In this document: piece after piece, positions 1-7,754 of the stretch | Position numbering within the stretch: position 1 is the stretch's first letter | Layout of the letters: the number at the start of each line of letters is the position of its first letter | From: Bacteroidales bacterium | GTDB taxonomy: Bacteria > Bacteroidota > Bacteroidia > Bacteroidales > UBA932 | Direction of reading: 5' to 3' | Assembly: GCA_021371955.1 (NCBI GenBank) | Contig: JAJFVD010000005.1 | Location: forward strand, 1 to 64,000 | Length of the DNA: 64,000 nucleotides | The notes under the pieces: model-generated | What the model saw: the letters and a program-made list of their open reading frames with translations, nothing else | The model's database searches: none | What the model was told of the DNA's origin: nothing | Position numbers and translations under genes: made by a program

Positions 1-1
1 T

Positions 2-478
2 GATAGGCACGAAATAAACCTAAACGCTGTTGTAAACGGTGAGCAGAAACGCGAATCGAAAAAGCACCTTTTTGCTTTCGGCTTCACCCTCACCGGCCAT
101 GACGAGCTTGAACCGGGCACAAGTACCAACCAGGAGCGAATTGAAGCAATGAAAAAACTTCACGATGCAGGGTTCAAAACTTTCGCGTCCATTGAACCGG
201 TGATTGATTTTAATTCTTCGGGGCTAATGATTTATGAGATATCCGGGTACTGCGATTTAATTAAAATTGGGTTAGAAAGCGGAAAAAAGTACGATAAAAA
301 AGAGCTGCGATCATTCATTGATTGGTGTAATTTGATGTTTCCTCATCAGGCAAAGGAAGGCTGCATAATTTTAAATATCTATTACTTTAAAGACTCCCTT
401 CTCAAAGCCGCCGGAATTGAACGCTCTGACCTTCCGACTAACTGCGTAACAAGTGACTATAATATTTTTAAACAATAA
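2..478 (+). CDS. Radical SAM-like phage protein, C-terminal part (5' end outside window)
   Basis: The reading frame is open from the first bases of the window, so this is a 3' fragment; the first internal ATG at 149 is not taken as the start. The visible part has a TIM-barrel-like pattern (LTGHDELEPGT, then ASIEPVIDF, then CDLIKIGLESGKKY) resembling the C-terminal half of radical SAM proteins of the SplB/phage type. The CxxxCxxC cluster site would lie upstream and cannot be seen. The next gene starts 3 bases after its stop, so it belongs to the + strand early phage operon. Family assignment is by pattern only; the substrate is unknown. Confidence 0.55.
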   Translation, partial: DRHEINLNAVVNGEQKRESKKHLFAFGFTLTGHDELEPGTSTNQERIEAMKKLHDAGFKTFASIEPVIDFNSSGLMIYEISGYCDLIKIGLESGKKYDKKELRSFIDWCNLMFPHQAKEGCIILNIYYFKDSLLKAAGIERSDLPTNCVTSDYNIFKQ

Positions 479-481
479 ACC

Positions 482-841
482 ATGCAAGAAAAACAAAATC
501 ACGCTTTGAGGAAACTATCTTCGGAGATAGCAGGTACAAGTTGGACGTCGAGACACAAAAAGCACGCGATTTACACAGTTGAAAGGGACGGAGTTAATAC
601 TGCTGTTCCTGCAATGGAACACTTGAAGCAAGTTGCAGCGTCGCTTCCGTCAATAAAAAACGGTCAGGGCCGAAGGATATATCATTTTGAGAACATCCGT
701 AGACGCTTTATGAACGGAAAGACAAAGGACGAAAGCATGAGGCTGGTAAATGATTATTGCTCCGAAGTAATGGAGATCTGGAATAAAGCAGCTGAAAAGT
801 TAAACACGCGGCACAATGAAAACAACCAATATCATAACTAA
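482..841 (+). CDS. Hypothetical phage protein, 119 residues
   Basis: I do not recognise this protein. It is hydrophilic, rich in Lys, Arg and Asn, and has no membrane segment or signal peptide. The central part (IKNGQGRRIYHFENIRRRF) is strongly basic, which would fit nucleic-acid binding, but that is inference. It starts 3 bases after the upstream gene, and its last 26 bases overlap the next open frame. Compact spacing on the same strand supports it as a real gene of the early phage operon. Confidence 0.55.
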   Translation: MQEKQNHALRKLSSEIAGTSWTSRHKKHAIYTVERDGVNTAVPAMEHLKQVAASLPSIKNGQGRRIYHFENIRRRFMNGKTKDESMRLVNDYCSEVMEIWNKAAEKLNTRHNENNQYHN

Positions 842-1043
842 GTTTTTCCTGCTCTTCTGCAAAAAGCGTTATCAAACGCAAATCGGGCTGTACGACAAAC
901 GGGTTGAATATAAACGACTATTCGGGAAGATGTATGTCCTCAGGGAATATGCGCTTCCTCCAACTCATCCTCCAGTTCATCCTCACTGCCGGTGTGTCAT
1001 TCTACCTACCAAGCCGACAGAGTGGGTTGAGGCACCGCAATAA
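816..1043 (+). CDS. Small protein with a HPHCRC motif
   Basis: A 75-residue frame overlapping the previous gene by 26 bases and followed by the ASCH gene after an 18-base gap. Near the C-terminus it carries HPPVHPHCRCVILP, closely resembling the HPxCRC signature that ends Mu-F/SPP1 gp7 minor head proteins (compare WHPNCRCFAVPI in the head protein at 7755). Here the motif is detached from any head-protein domain. It could be a zinc-knuckle miniprotein or a remnant of a head gene. Moderate support: good spacing and a recognisable motif, but a long overlap. Confidence 0.4.
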   Translation: MKTTNIITKFFLLFCKKRYQTQIGLYDKRVEYKRLFGKMYVLREYALPPTHPPVHPHCRCVILPTKPTEWVEAPQ

Positions 1044-1061
1044 TCTTTTAAATATATCATT

Positions 1062-1646
1062 ATGAAAGCAATATCAGTCAAACAGCCCTGGGCATCACTA
1101 ATAGTTAGGGGCATCAAGGATATCGAAAATAGAACATGGAAGTGTCCCGAAAAGTACATAGGGCAGAGAGTATTGATTCATGCAAGTGCCAATCCGGTAT
1201 TAAATTATAAACCTTCTGAAACATTCTCTATAGAGCAGTATCATGCGTTATCGCTAATACAATGTAAGGCTGTAAAAAAGAGTCTTACGGATGTATCATC
1301 CATCGTCGGCTCTGTTCTTATAATCGCATGTGTTACCGATCGCCCGAGTATTTGGGCGGAACGTGCAAAACAAAATAGAATGTGGGCTAATCATGAAGAA
1401 AACTTCATTCTAGAAAAGCCAATATACAACTGGGTACTTGGATATCCTGTTGAGTTTCCGCAGCCTATTCCGGCAAAAGGAAAGTTGGGAATCTGGGACT
1501 ACCCAAACATCCTTGCCGAAATGGAAGAGGACAATGGAGAACTGTTCTGCCATTGCCAGCTTCCGGTAAAAGAGCAAAATCAAGTTATGTCGTTAGGCGG
1601 CGGCCAACACTATTGCCGCTATTGTGGCGGGAAATGGTATAAATAG
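1062..1646 (+). CDS. ASCH domain protein with C-terminal zinc ribbon
   Basis: The N-terminus (MKAISVKQPWASLIVRGIKDIENR) is the typical start of the ASCH fold, a PUA-like RNA/nucleotide-binding domain common in phages and often placed near nucleic-acid modification genes. The domain covers about residues 1 to 155 and ends in GKLGIWDY. It is followed by a short cysteine-rich tail (FCHCQLP, then HYCRYCGGKWYK) that looks like a four-ligand zinc ribbon. ASCH proteins are thought to bind RNA or modified bases; the ligand here is unknown. Last + strand gene before a convergent membrane gene starting 19 bases further. Confidence 0.75.
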   Translation: MKAISVKQPWASLIVRGIKDIENRTWKCPEKYIGQRVLIHASANPVLNYKPSETFSIEQYHALSLIQCKAVKKSLTDVSSIVGSVLIIACVTDRPSIWAERAKQNRMWANHEENFILEKPIYNWVLGYPVEFPQPIPAKGKLGIWDYPNILAEMEEDNGELFCHCQLPVKEQNQVMSLGGGQHYCRYCGGKWYK

Positions 1647-1665
1647 GATAATCACATCTGGGCTG

Positions 1666-2112
1666 TTAGTGCAGGGCTCCTATAACTGAATATGCGGTGA
1701 ACCCTGCTGCGGAAATAATTAGCGCAATGACTCCAATATACTCTAGCACCGTTGTCCTCGCGCTCTTTTTACCGGTTACCATTTTCATAGCCCTCTTTTC
1801 CCTAAGTGCTAAAAGGGCTTCATCGGTAAAGGCCTTACGAGCTTGTTGGGCATACCACATATGATCCCTATAAACAACTGCAATAGAAAGCATCCCAACG
1901 GCGAGAAATATTGTTGAAAACGCGAAAAGGTAGCTTTCAACGGAGCCGGAAGAGCCACCGGAGCGAAGAGAAATAACAATTGCAAAAACAGTAACAGATA
2001 CGAGCAAAATATGCTGATAAAAAGTGCCTTTCTTTTCTGTTGCCGCATTACCTAGCTCAGCCGCCTGCTTAATTGCCTCTTTGTAGTAATTCTCTTCCAT
2101 AACGTAAAACAT
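1666..2112 (-). CDS. Three-span small membrane protein, opposite strand to phage operon
   Basis: A 148-residue protein with hydrophobic segments near residues 34-51, 61-83 and 123-147 and a charged region between the second and third. ATG codons at 2112 and 2100 (MEENYYKEAIK) are both possible; the second gives the more usual soluble N-terminus. It lies antiparallel to the surrounding phage genes, convergent with the ASCH gene, and has a possible -7 box (TAGTTTTG on the - strand, 2157-2164) of its own. This layout is typical of lysogenically expressed accessory genes, for example superinfection exclusion. The function is unknown. Confidence 0.6.
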   Translation of the reverse strand: MFYVMEENYYKEAIKQAAELGNAATEKKGTFYQHILLVSVTVFAIVISLRSGGSSGSVESYLFAFSTIFLAVGMLSIAVVYRDHMWYAQQARKAFTDEALLALREKRAMKMVTGKKSARTTVLEYIGVIALIISAAGFTAYSVIGALH

Positions 2113-2192
2113 TTAATTTCAGTAAAGGTATAACAATTAATCTTATAAGCGATTAGCAAAACTATGAATCTTGAAATAATCCGGAGGAGAGA

Positions 2193-2576
2193 ATGGAGCA
2201 GACTTTAATTGAAGTAATTAATCGCTTCAGGGGAAGAATTCCACCTGACGTGTTGGGAGAGCTGGAAGCCGCCATAGGCAGTCTGCTTGCCCAGAGAGAG
2301 AATTCCTCAACGCCGCAAGGTGTACTTGAAAAGGTAGCGCTGGCAACCGGCCACGCAATAAGTGACTTAATTGGCAATAATCGTAGGCAGTCTCTGGTGG
2401 CAGCCAGAGTGCTATACTCGGTTGTCTGCAGGAAATTAGGGATTGCAGATGAAACAGCAGCCAAAGAGATAAACCGGGACAGGACAATGTGCGTGCACTA
2501 TTGCCTGCACCAGAAAAGGACAACAAACTTTAAAAAGTATCTAGAAAACTATGAAAAAATCTACGGAAAAATCTAG
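2193..2576 (+). CDS. DnaA domain IV-like DNA-binding protein
   Basis: The C-terminal two thirds resemble the DNA-binding domain IV of DnaA: a helix reading VALATGHAISDLIGNNRRQS, then LVAARVLYSVVCRKLG, then a DRTMCVHYCLHQ segment standing where DnaA has GRDHTTVLHA. No AAA+ ATPase domain is present, so this is a stand-alone DNA-binding module of 127 residues. It may recognise DnaA-box-like sites for phage replication or act as a regulator (inference). It is preceded by GGAGGAG at 2181-2187, a stronger ribosome-binding site than usual for this phylum, and overlaps the next gene by 26 bases. Confidence 0.65.
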   Translation: MEQTLIEVINRFRGRIPPDVLGELEAAIGSLLAQRENSSTPQGVLEKVALATGHAISDLIGNNRRQSLVAARVLYSVVCRKLGIADETAAKEINRDRTMCVHYCLHQKRTTNFKKYLENYEKIYGKI

Positions 2577-3003
2577 CAACAAGGCGAAGGCAGAGAAGCT
2601 GCAGAAGCCGGTACCAGAGCCCGCCAAAACGGCCAGGGAGCGTTTTAAAACCTTCCAAGACATTTTTGCCGATCCGATGTTTACGGAAAAAGCAAACGGG
2701 ATTCTTAGCGATATTGTCTCACGCAGGCAAGCCACTCTGGCAGCAGCTGCGAAAATCGTTAAGAGTCCAAAGTTAAAAAGAGGGCCTTTTGACGTTCTGC
2801 AGGAAAAGGGGCTACTTTCTCCCGAGGCGCTCTCTCTGCTTTATCTGCAGGTTCAGTCTGGCCAGGTAAGCGTGCCGGCTGTAGTAAGAGACTACGTAAA
2901 CGCGATAATTATTGATGCATCACAACAAACAATAAAACATTATGTCGATCAAGAACAAAACGAATGTAAAAGCGGTGAGGAAAGTGCCCAGCCGCAAGCC
3001 TAA
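2551..3003 (+). CDS. Hypothetical phage protein, 150 residues
   Basis: Not recognised. The first 25 residues are Lys/Ser/Ala-rich and probably disordered. The remainder is predicted helical, with LSPEALSLLYLQVQSGQVSVPAVVRDYVNAIIIDA as the best-ordered part. There is no membrane segment. It overlaps the DnaA-like gene upstream (26 bases) and the nuclease gene downstream (62 bases), both in other frames. The compact position between DNA-binding and nuclease genes suggests a packaging or replication accessory role, which is inference. Confidence 0.6.
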   Translation: MKKSTEKSSNKAKAEKLQKPVPEPAKTARERFKTFQDIFADPMFTEKANGILSDIVSRRQATLAAAAKIVKSPKLKRGPFDVLQEKGLLSPEALSLLYLQVQSGQVSVPAVVRDYVNAIIIDASQQTIKHYVDQEQNECKSGEESAQPQA

Positions 3004-3361
3004 GGATGACGGAAAAGCCAGGCTTTTTATCGGGGTGTGTAAGTCTACCCTTAAAGTTGAGGCCATAAGCGAGTACCTCTTCCATCCTTCAAGAAAATGG
3101 CGCTTTGACTACGCCATCCCGGAGCACAAAATCGCTGTGGAGGTGGAAGGAGCGACGTACAAGAAAAGCAAGTTCACAGATAAGAAAACCGGTGAGGAAA
3201 TTACCGTCATGGGCGGAAGGCACAACATAGGAGTGGGCTACCTAAATGACATGGAAAAGTACAACGAAGCCGCAATTTTGGGGTGGAGAGTGTTTCGCGT
3301 CATACCAAAGGATCTAATCACCACAAAAACAATTAATATGCTTTCTCGCGCAATGGGATAG
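2942..3361 (+). CDS. PD-(D/E)XK-type phage endonuclease
   Basis: A 139-residue protein with the core pattern of small Vsr/DUF559-like nucleases: WRFDYAIPEHKIAVEVEGATY, in which the Asp of RFDY and the Glu residues of VEVEG fit catalytic acids, followed by GRHNIGVGYLNDMEKYNEA and GWRVFRV. Such proteins sit next to terminase genes in many phages and are candidates for Holliday-junction or DNA-end processing. The start ATG at 2942 lies inside the upstream gene. The specific substrate cannot be told from sequence. Confidence 0.7.
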   Translation: MSIKNKTNVKAVRKVPSRKPKDDGKARLFIGVCKSTLKVEAISEYLFHPSRKWRFDYAIPEHKIAVEVEGATYKKSKFTDKKTGEEITVMGGRHNIGVGYLNDMEKYNEAAILGWRVFRVIPKDLITTKTINMLSRAMG

Positions 3362-3364
3362 GGT

Positions 3365-3402
3365 GTGAATAACTTTTCCCAAAAGTGATTATAATATAAT
3401 CG
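3365..3402 (+). promoter_or_regulatory. Repeated palindromic control element, copy 1
   Basis: GTGAATAACT, six bases, then a palindromic block whose core is GATTATAATATAATC. An almost identical arrangement occurs at 9431-9469 before the scaffold gene, with GTGGATAACT, seven bases and 20 of 22 matching positions in the second block. Both copies precede a TATATTTG box. It is likely a binding site for a phage regulator controlling the packaging and structural genes; the binding protein is unknown. Confidence 0.55.
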
Positions 3403-3412
3403 TTAATAAATT

Positions 3413-3420
3413 TATATTTG
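3413..3420 (+). promoter_or_regulatory. Bacteroidetes -7 box upstream of ParB-like/terminase operon
   Basis: TATATTTG fits the TAnnTTTG consensus of the phylum's primary sigma factor. It lies 10 bases after the palindromic element and 19 bases before the ATG at 3440. A good -33 TTG is not obvious, which fits a promoter that needs an activator. Confidence 0.55.
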
Positions 3421-3439
3421 TGAAAAGCAAGATCAGATC

Positions 3440-4048
3440 ATGGGAGCGAATGAAGTGATAAGCCTAAGCGGTATAAAGCTTAACGAAAGCAACCCGAGAA
3501 CGATTTCCGAGGTGAAACTCGATAATCTGGTTGACTCGGTTCTCACTTTTCCTCAGATGTTAAGGCTAAGGCCCGTTGTCGTTGGTGACTCTTCAGAGAT
3601 CCTGGGGGGAAACATGAGATACCGGGCTTTAGTTTTTATATCGGGGATGACTGCCCAAGCAATAAGGCAGCGTCTCGGCGAGCTCGAGATAAGTGAGGAG
3701 AAGAAAAAGGAGCTTGGAGAATATTGGGCGAAGTGGTTGAAAAAGCCTGTTGTTGAAATACTGCGGGCAGAAAATTTAACCGAGGAGCAAAAGCACGAGT
3801 TCATAATTAAGGACAATCTCGCCTATGGCGAATGGGATAAGGAACTACTGGCCAGCTGGGATAAAGATCAGCTGCAGGATTGGGGGTTGAATTTAGCCTG
3901 GGCTGAGGAAAAGACCGACGGTGGCGATGAGGGCGGAGGAATGAAAGCGATATCGACAAAGCTAACCGTGGAGTGCGAGAATGTGGAGAAGCTGGCCAGT
4001 TTATTTGAAGAGCTTCAGAAAAGAGGCTTCAAGTGCGAACTTTCATAA
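3440..4048 (+). CDS. ParB-like N-terminal domain protein
   Basis: Residues about 10-65 show the ParB/Srx fold pattern: LNESNPRTI, then FPQMLRLRPVVVGDSSEILGG and NMRYRAL, the last standing for the GGxRRxxA phosphate-binding motif. The middle part (NLTEEQKHEFIIKDNLAYGEWD) is typical of phage ParB-like proteins encoded next to terminase. There is no ParB helix-turn-helix domain after it, so chromosome-type partition is unlikely; a nuclease or regulatory role is more likely. A small Gly/Glu-rich linker precedes the C-terminal 35 residues. First gene behind the 3365-3420 promoter region. Confidence 0.7.
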   Translation: MGANEVISLSGIKLNESNPRTISEVKLDNLVDSVLTFPQMLRLRPVVVGDSSEILGGNMRYRALVFISGMTAQAIRQRLGELEISEEKKKELGEYWAKWLKKPVVEILRAENLTEEQKHEFIIKDNLAYGEWDKELLASWDKDQLQDWGLNLAWAEEKTDGGDEGGGMKAISTKLTVECENVEKLASLFEELQKRGFKCELS

Positions 4049-4059
4049 CCGCAAAGAGC

Positions 4060-4200
4060 ATGTGGGACAGAGGCTATACATCGGAGCCGGTAGTAGACAA
4101 AAGGCTCAAGGATCAGCTTAAAAAGCACAAGGAATCGTGTGCAAGAGGTCGTAGAAAAAGGAAAAAAGGGAGGAAGAGACATGAAAGGAATCGCAATTGA
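4060..4200 (+). CDS. Possible 46-residue basic protein
   Basis: ATG at 4060 opens a short frame beginning MWDRGYTSEPVVDKRLKDQL and ending in a Lys/Arg-rich tail. It starts 11 bases after the ParB-like stop and fills part of the otherwise empty stretch before the terminase. The tail overlaps the next small frame by 20 bases. Basic miniproteins are common in this phage position, but the composition of the tail could simply reflect purine-rich DNA. Confidence 0.35.
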   Translation: MWDRGYTSEPVVDKRLKDQLKKHKESCARGRRKRKKGRKRHERNRN

Positions 4201-4348
4201 AATAGGGCTGTGCTCTCCAGACGAGTTCCTCATAGGAATTGCGAGAGATAACGGCATAGATGAAGACCGTAGGGAGTTCAGCGAGCTTTCATTCGGGCTT
4301 CTTTTTTTTAAGGTGTCTTTCCTGAAGTTTAAGGGCATTATATCATAA
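4181..4348 (+). CDS. Possible 55-residue small protein
   Basis: ATG at 4181 is preceded by GGGAGG at a good ribosome-binding distance and is preferred to the GTG at 4139. The protein begins MKGIAIEIGLCSPDEFLIGI and ends in a hydrophobic segment (GLLFFKVSFLKF). It finishes 7 bases before the terminase small subunit. Not recognised; supported only by spacing and ribosome-binding site. Confidence 0.35.
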   Translation: MKGIAIEIGLCSPDEFLIGIARDNGIDEDRREFSELSFGLLFFKVSFLKFKGIIS

Positions 4349-4355
4349 ATAAAGC

Positions 4356-4889
4356 ATGAAATACAGCAAAAAGATAGTTAAAAGGATTACCGACCTTATT
4401 AGGGCCGACTCCTTTACGATTGCTGAAATATGTGCAAAAGTCAATATATCAGAGCGTTGCTATTATGAATGGCAGAAAGAAAATGCAGAATTTGCAGAAG
4501 CTATAAAAAGCGCAAAAGACTGTTTTGATGAAATGCTTCTGGCTGAGGCAAAGAAATCTATCGTAAAAAAGGTGAAGGGCTATGACGTGGAAGAGGTAAA
4601 AACGCTTTATGTTGATAGCGGTAAGGTAGGAGCTGCCGGTGCATCTGTTCCCAAGATCAAGGAGCAGACCAAAACGACAAAGCATATACAGCCTGATACG
4701 GCTTCAATCATTTTTGTTTTAACCAATAAAGCTCCTGAGGAGTGGAAGAATAGAATAAACAGCGAGATTACCGGCAAAGAGGGTAAGGACCTTATTCCGC
4801 AGCAGATTGACATATCAGTTCTCAGCGAGGAGGAAAGAAAAGTATTACTTAAGGTGGGGGAGAATGCGCTGAATGCCCAAAATAATTGA
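4356..4889 (+). CDS. Terminase small subunit
   Basis: A 177-residue protein whose N-terminus contains a helix-turn-helix (FTIAEICAKVNISERCYYEWQKE, about residues 21-43) like those used by small terminases to bind pac or cos DNA. The rest is largely helical, as expected for the oligomerisation region, followed by the conserved KAPEEWKNR segment. It overlaps the large subunit by 17 bases, the usual coupled order. Role: recognises phage DNA and hands it to the packaging motor. Confidence 0.8.
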   Translation: MKYSKKIVKRITDLIRADSFTIAEICAKVNISERCYYEWQKENAEFAEAIKSAKDCFDEMLLAEAKKSIVKKVKGYDVEEVKTLYVDSGKVGAAGASVPKIKEQTKTTKHIQPDTASIIFVLTNKAPEEWKNRINSEITGKEGKDLIPQQIDISVLSEEERKVLLKVGENALNAQNN

Positions 4890-6342
4890 TTATAATGCTT
4901 TAGGCCTAAGGGTTGTGGCTGACGAATGTAGTCGGTCACTTTTCTATTTTGTTAAAACCTTCTGGGACGTCATCATTCCTGAAGAGCCTGTTTTTAACTG
5001 GCATATTCTTGCACTATGTGATGAGCTGCAGACTTTGTCAACTTACGTTGTTAAGCGACAAAAAAAGCCATACGACCTGCTCATAAACATTCCTCCCGGT
5101 ACAACAAAATCTACCATCGTTACGATAATGTTCCCGGTGTGGCTTTGGACGCAAGATCCAACAATCAGAATTATCACGAACTCTTATTCCAGCGACCTAT
5201 CAATAGAGCACTCTACAAAGTCGCGAGATATCCTTACGTCCGAGAAGTTCCAGACGCTATTCCCCAAGATACAGCTCAGGAGAGATAAGTCCGGCAAAGA
5301 GAGCTACGAAAATACGGCTACCGGTGCGAGGTATACAACATCAACCGGCGGAGCAATCACCGGAAAGCACGCTCATATAATCATCAATGACGACCCCATG
5401 AACCCCAAGCAGGCGGCGTCTGAGCCTATGAGGAAGCAGGCAAACGAGCATACGAAAACCCTATCCAGCCGTAAGGTAAATAAGGCAAATGCGCCAATGG
5501 TTACCATCATGCAGCGCCTTCACGAAGATGATACAACTGGCTACCTGCTGAAGAAAAAGCGAGACAAGATCCGGCACATTTGCTTGCCGGCTGAGATTTC
5601 TGACGTTGTGGAGCCTGCAAGTTATAGAGATAAATACATTAACGGCTATTTAGATCCTATCAGGCTGAGCAGGGAGGTACTTGATGAGGCGAAGGTGGAC
5701 CTTGGCAGCAGGCAATATTCCGGGCAGTATGAGCAAAGGCCCGTTACAGAGGGCGGTAACATTGTCCGGGCAGATTGGTTCAGAACGATTTCCATGTCAA
5801 GCTTCAATACCATGAGGGGCAAAATACCCGCTCACTTTTTCATTGATACTGCTTACGACGAAAAGAAAAAGAAGTCAGACAATGACCCTTCTGGCATTAT
5901 TGGCACGTGCAAAATGGGCAACAACCTTTACATTTTCGCGGCCCAGAAGGTTTACAAGACCTTCCCGCAGCTCATAAGATTTCTCCCGGACTTTGTCTTG
6001 GCCAACGGCTACACAGATGAGTCAACAATCCGCATAGAGCCGAAGGCGAACGGAACGAGCGTGGTTCAGCAGCTGGAGGAAAGCACTTCACTTAATGTTG
6101 TTAAAACTCCATCGCCAACGGACAGTAAAGAGACGCGGCTCAACGCTAGCTCTCCAAAGGTGGAGTGCGGAAGGGTATACCTGGTTGAGGGGAGCTGGAA
6201 CGAAGAGTTCCTGACAGAAGTATGCGGTTTTCCAACATTGACACACGACGAATATGTGGACCTGCTATGCTACGCCATAGACTATCACCTGAAGGAAGAG
6301 CCCCAGTTCAATGACGAAGAACTTGAAAATATTATATACTAA
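4873..6342 (+). CDS. Terminase large subunit (packaging ATPase/nuclease)
   Basis: A 489-residue protein of normal terminase length. The N-terminal ATPase has a Walker A-like PPGTTKST (residues 74-81) and a Walker B-like IIINDDP about residue 170. The C-terminal RNase H-like nuclease has FIDTAYDEKK near residue 310 and downstream acidic positions, with a final DYHLKEEPQF region. Works with the small subunit and the portal to cut and package DNA into proheads. Order small subunit, large subunit, portal is standard. Confidence 0.92.
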   Translation: MPKIIDYNALGLRVVADECSRSLFYFVKTFWDVIIPEEPVFNWHILALCDELQTLSTYVVKRQKKPYDLLINIPPGTTKSTIVTIMFPVWLWTQDPTIRIITNSYSSDLSIEHSTKSRDILTSEKFQTLFPKIQLRRDKSGKESYENTATGARYTTSTGGAITGKHAHIIINDDPMNPKQAASEPMRKQANEHTKTLSSRKVNKANAPMVTIMQRLHEDDTTGYLLKKKRDKIRHICLPAEISDVVEPASYRDKYINGYLDPIRLSREVLDEAKVDLGSRQYSGQYEQRPVTEGGNIVRADWFRTISMSSFNTMRGKIPAHFFIDTAYDEKKKKSDNDPSGIIGTCKMGNNLYIFAAQKVYKTFPQLIRFLPDFVLANGYTDESTIRIEPKANGTSVVQQLEESTSLNVVKTPSPTDSKETRLNASSPKVECGRVYLVEGSWNEEFLTEVCGFPTLTHDEYVDLLCYAIDYHLKEEPQFNDEELENIIY

Positions 6343-6354
6343 AAATTTACAGCT

Positions 6355-7746
6355 ATGAATGTTGACGAATTGATTTTGGATAGTGAGGTACCGGCTTCGG
6401 AGAAGGTGAGGAAGCTTAAAGTAAAAGCGTACGCGGTTCCGGAGTGGAGCAAGCTCGAGAAGGAGTATAATCCTAATCTGCACCCGGTAATGAATGAGAA
6501 GCTATATCAGGATAAGCCTCGCAAAAGTGGTGAAGCGCCAGAAAAAGCAATACGAATTAAGCTGGGGCTCCAGAAACTAGCTACAAAGCGAATGGCCGAA
6601 ATGATATTTGGCATTCCCGTAAAAAGGGTCTACAGTGCAAAAACGGATGAAGAGAAAAAGGTTGCAGCAATTATTGAAAAAATACTTGCCAAGAACCGAA
6701 TTGATAGTGTAAACCTTAAGAGGGCCAAAAAGCTTTACTCCTCTTGCGAAATATTGACCATTTGGTACGCCAAGGAGGAAACCAATTCGGCATATGGTGA
6801 GGAAACAAGTCTTAAGCTGAGATGCAAAACTTATTCTCCGAAAGATAAAGACAGCATTTACGTTTCTGTTGACGAGTTCGAGGATGTGGTGGCGCTTTCA
6901 GTTGGGTACATAAGGGTGGAAGATGAGAAAAATGTTGAGTACCTGGATACATACACCGCACAATACCACACAAGATACCGGAATGACGGTTCCGAGTGGG
7001 TCGAGGACATTTCTCCGGAGAAAATTTCTATTGGTAAAATTCCCGGCATTTATACTTATCGAGAGGAGCCGATCTGGGAAGATACTTCAGATAATACGTA
7101 CGAAATTGAGTGGTCACTTTCACGGGCCGGAAATTATCTGAGAAAGAACCAAAAGCCGATATTCGGCATTTTCTCAGACAAGAAAATTACTGTGGGTAAA
7201 GAAAAAACGGATGATAACGAAGGCAGATCTGTTTTGAGGTTCGGCAAAGACGACAAGGCGGAATACATTGGATGGGAGCAGGCCACCGATTCCCTTAAGT
7301 ACTTTAACGATACTCTTTACCGGCAATTCTTCACTCAGATTCAGCTTCCGGATCTATCCTTTGACAACATGAAGGCTACGCCAATGAGCGGAGAGGCACG
7401 AATTCAAATGTTCATTGACGCTCACCTGAAGGTGGAAGACGAAAAGGGTGATATCATAGAGTTTTTGGACCGAGAGGTTAATGTTATTAAGGCCTTTTTA
7501 GTGATTATGTATCCCAACTATAAAAAGGCGATTGAATCGCTCAGCGTAGAGCACATAATTACTCCTTACGCCATTGCAAACGGGAAGGAAAAGGTAGAGG
7601 AGCTATCAACAGGCGCGGGTGGAAAAGCTATTGTAAGCAGACGTACTGCCGTTCAAAACCTCGGACTCGCAACGGACGTTGAGCAGGAGATGAAAGAGCT
7701 TGAGAAAGACGACGCTGTAATAATTAACGGAATCTATAACGCTTAG
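6355..7746 (+). CDS. Portal protein
   Basis: A 463-residue protein directly behind the terminase and before the minor head protein, the conserved place of the SPP1 gp6-like portal family. Visible traits include KRMAEMIFGIPVKRVYSA early on, the LKYFNDTLYRQFFTQIQLPDLSFDNMKATPMSGEAR segment and the Lys/Glu-rich C-terminus. It forms the dodecameric channel through which DNA enters the head and on which connectors assemble. The assignment rests on length, position and composition together. Confidence 0.85.
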   Translation: MNVDELILDSEVPASEKVRKLKVKAYAVPEWSKLEKEYNPNLHPVMNEKLYQDKPRKSGEAPEKAIRIKLGLQKLATKRMAEMIFGIPVKRVYSAKTDEEKKVAAIIEKILAKNRIDSVNLKRAKKLYSSCEILTIWYAKEETNSAYGEETSLKLRCKTYSPKDKDSIYVSVDEFEDVVALSVGYIRVEDEKNVEYLDTYTAQYHTRYRNDGSEWVEDISPEKISIGKIPGIYTYREEPIWEDTSDNTYEIEWSLSRAGNYLRKNQKPIFGIFSDKKITVGKEKTDDNEGRSVLRFGKDDKAEYIGWEQATDSLKYFNDTLYRQFFTQIQLPDLSFDNMKATPMSGEARIQMFIDAHLKVEDEKGDIIEFLDREVNVIKAFLVIMYPNYKKAIESLSVEHIITPYAIANGKEKVEELSTGAGGKAIVSRRTAVQNLGLATDVEQEMKELEKDDAVIINGIYNA

Positions 7747-7754
7747 CGTGTGCC

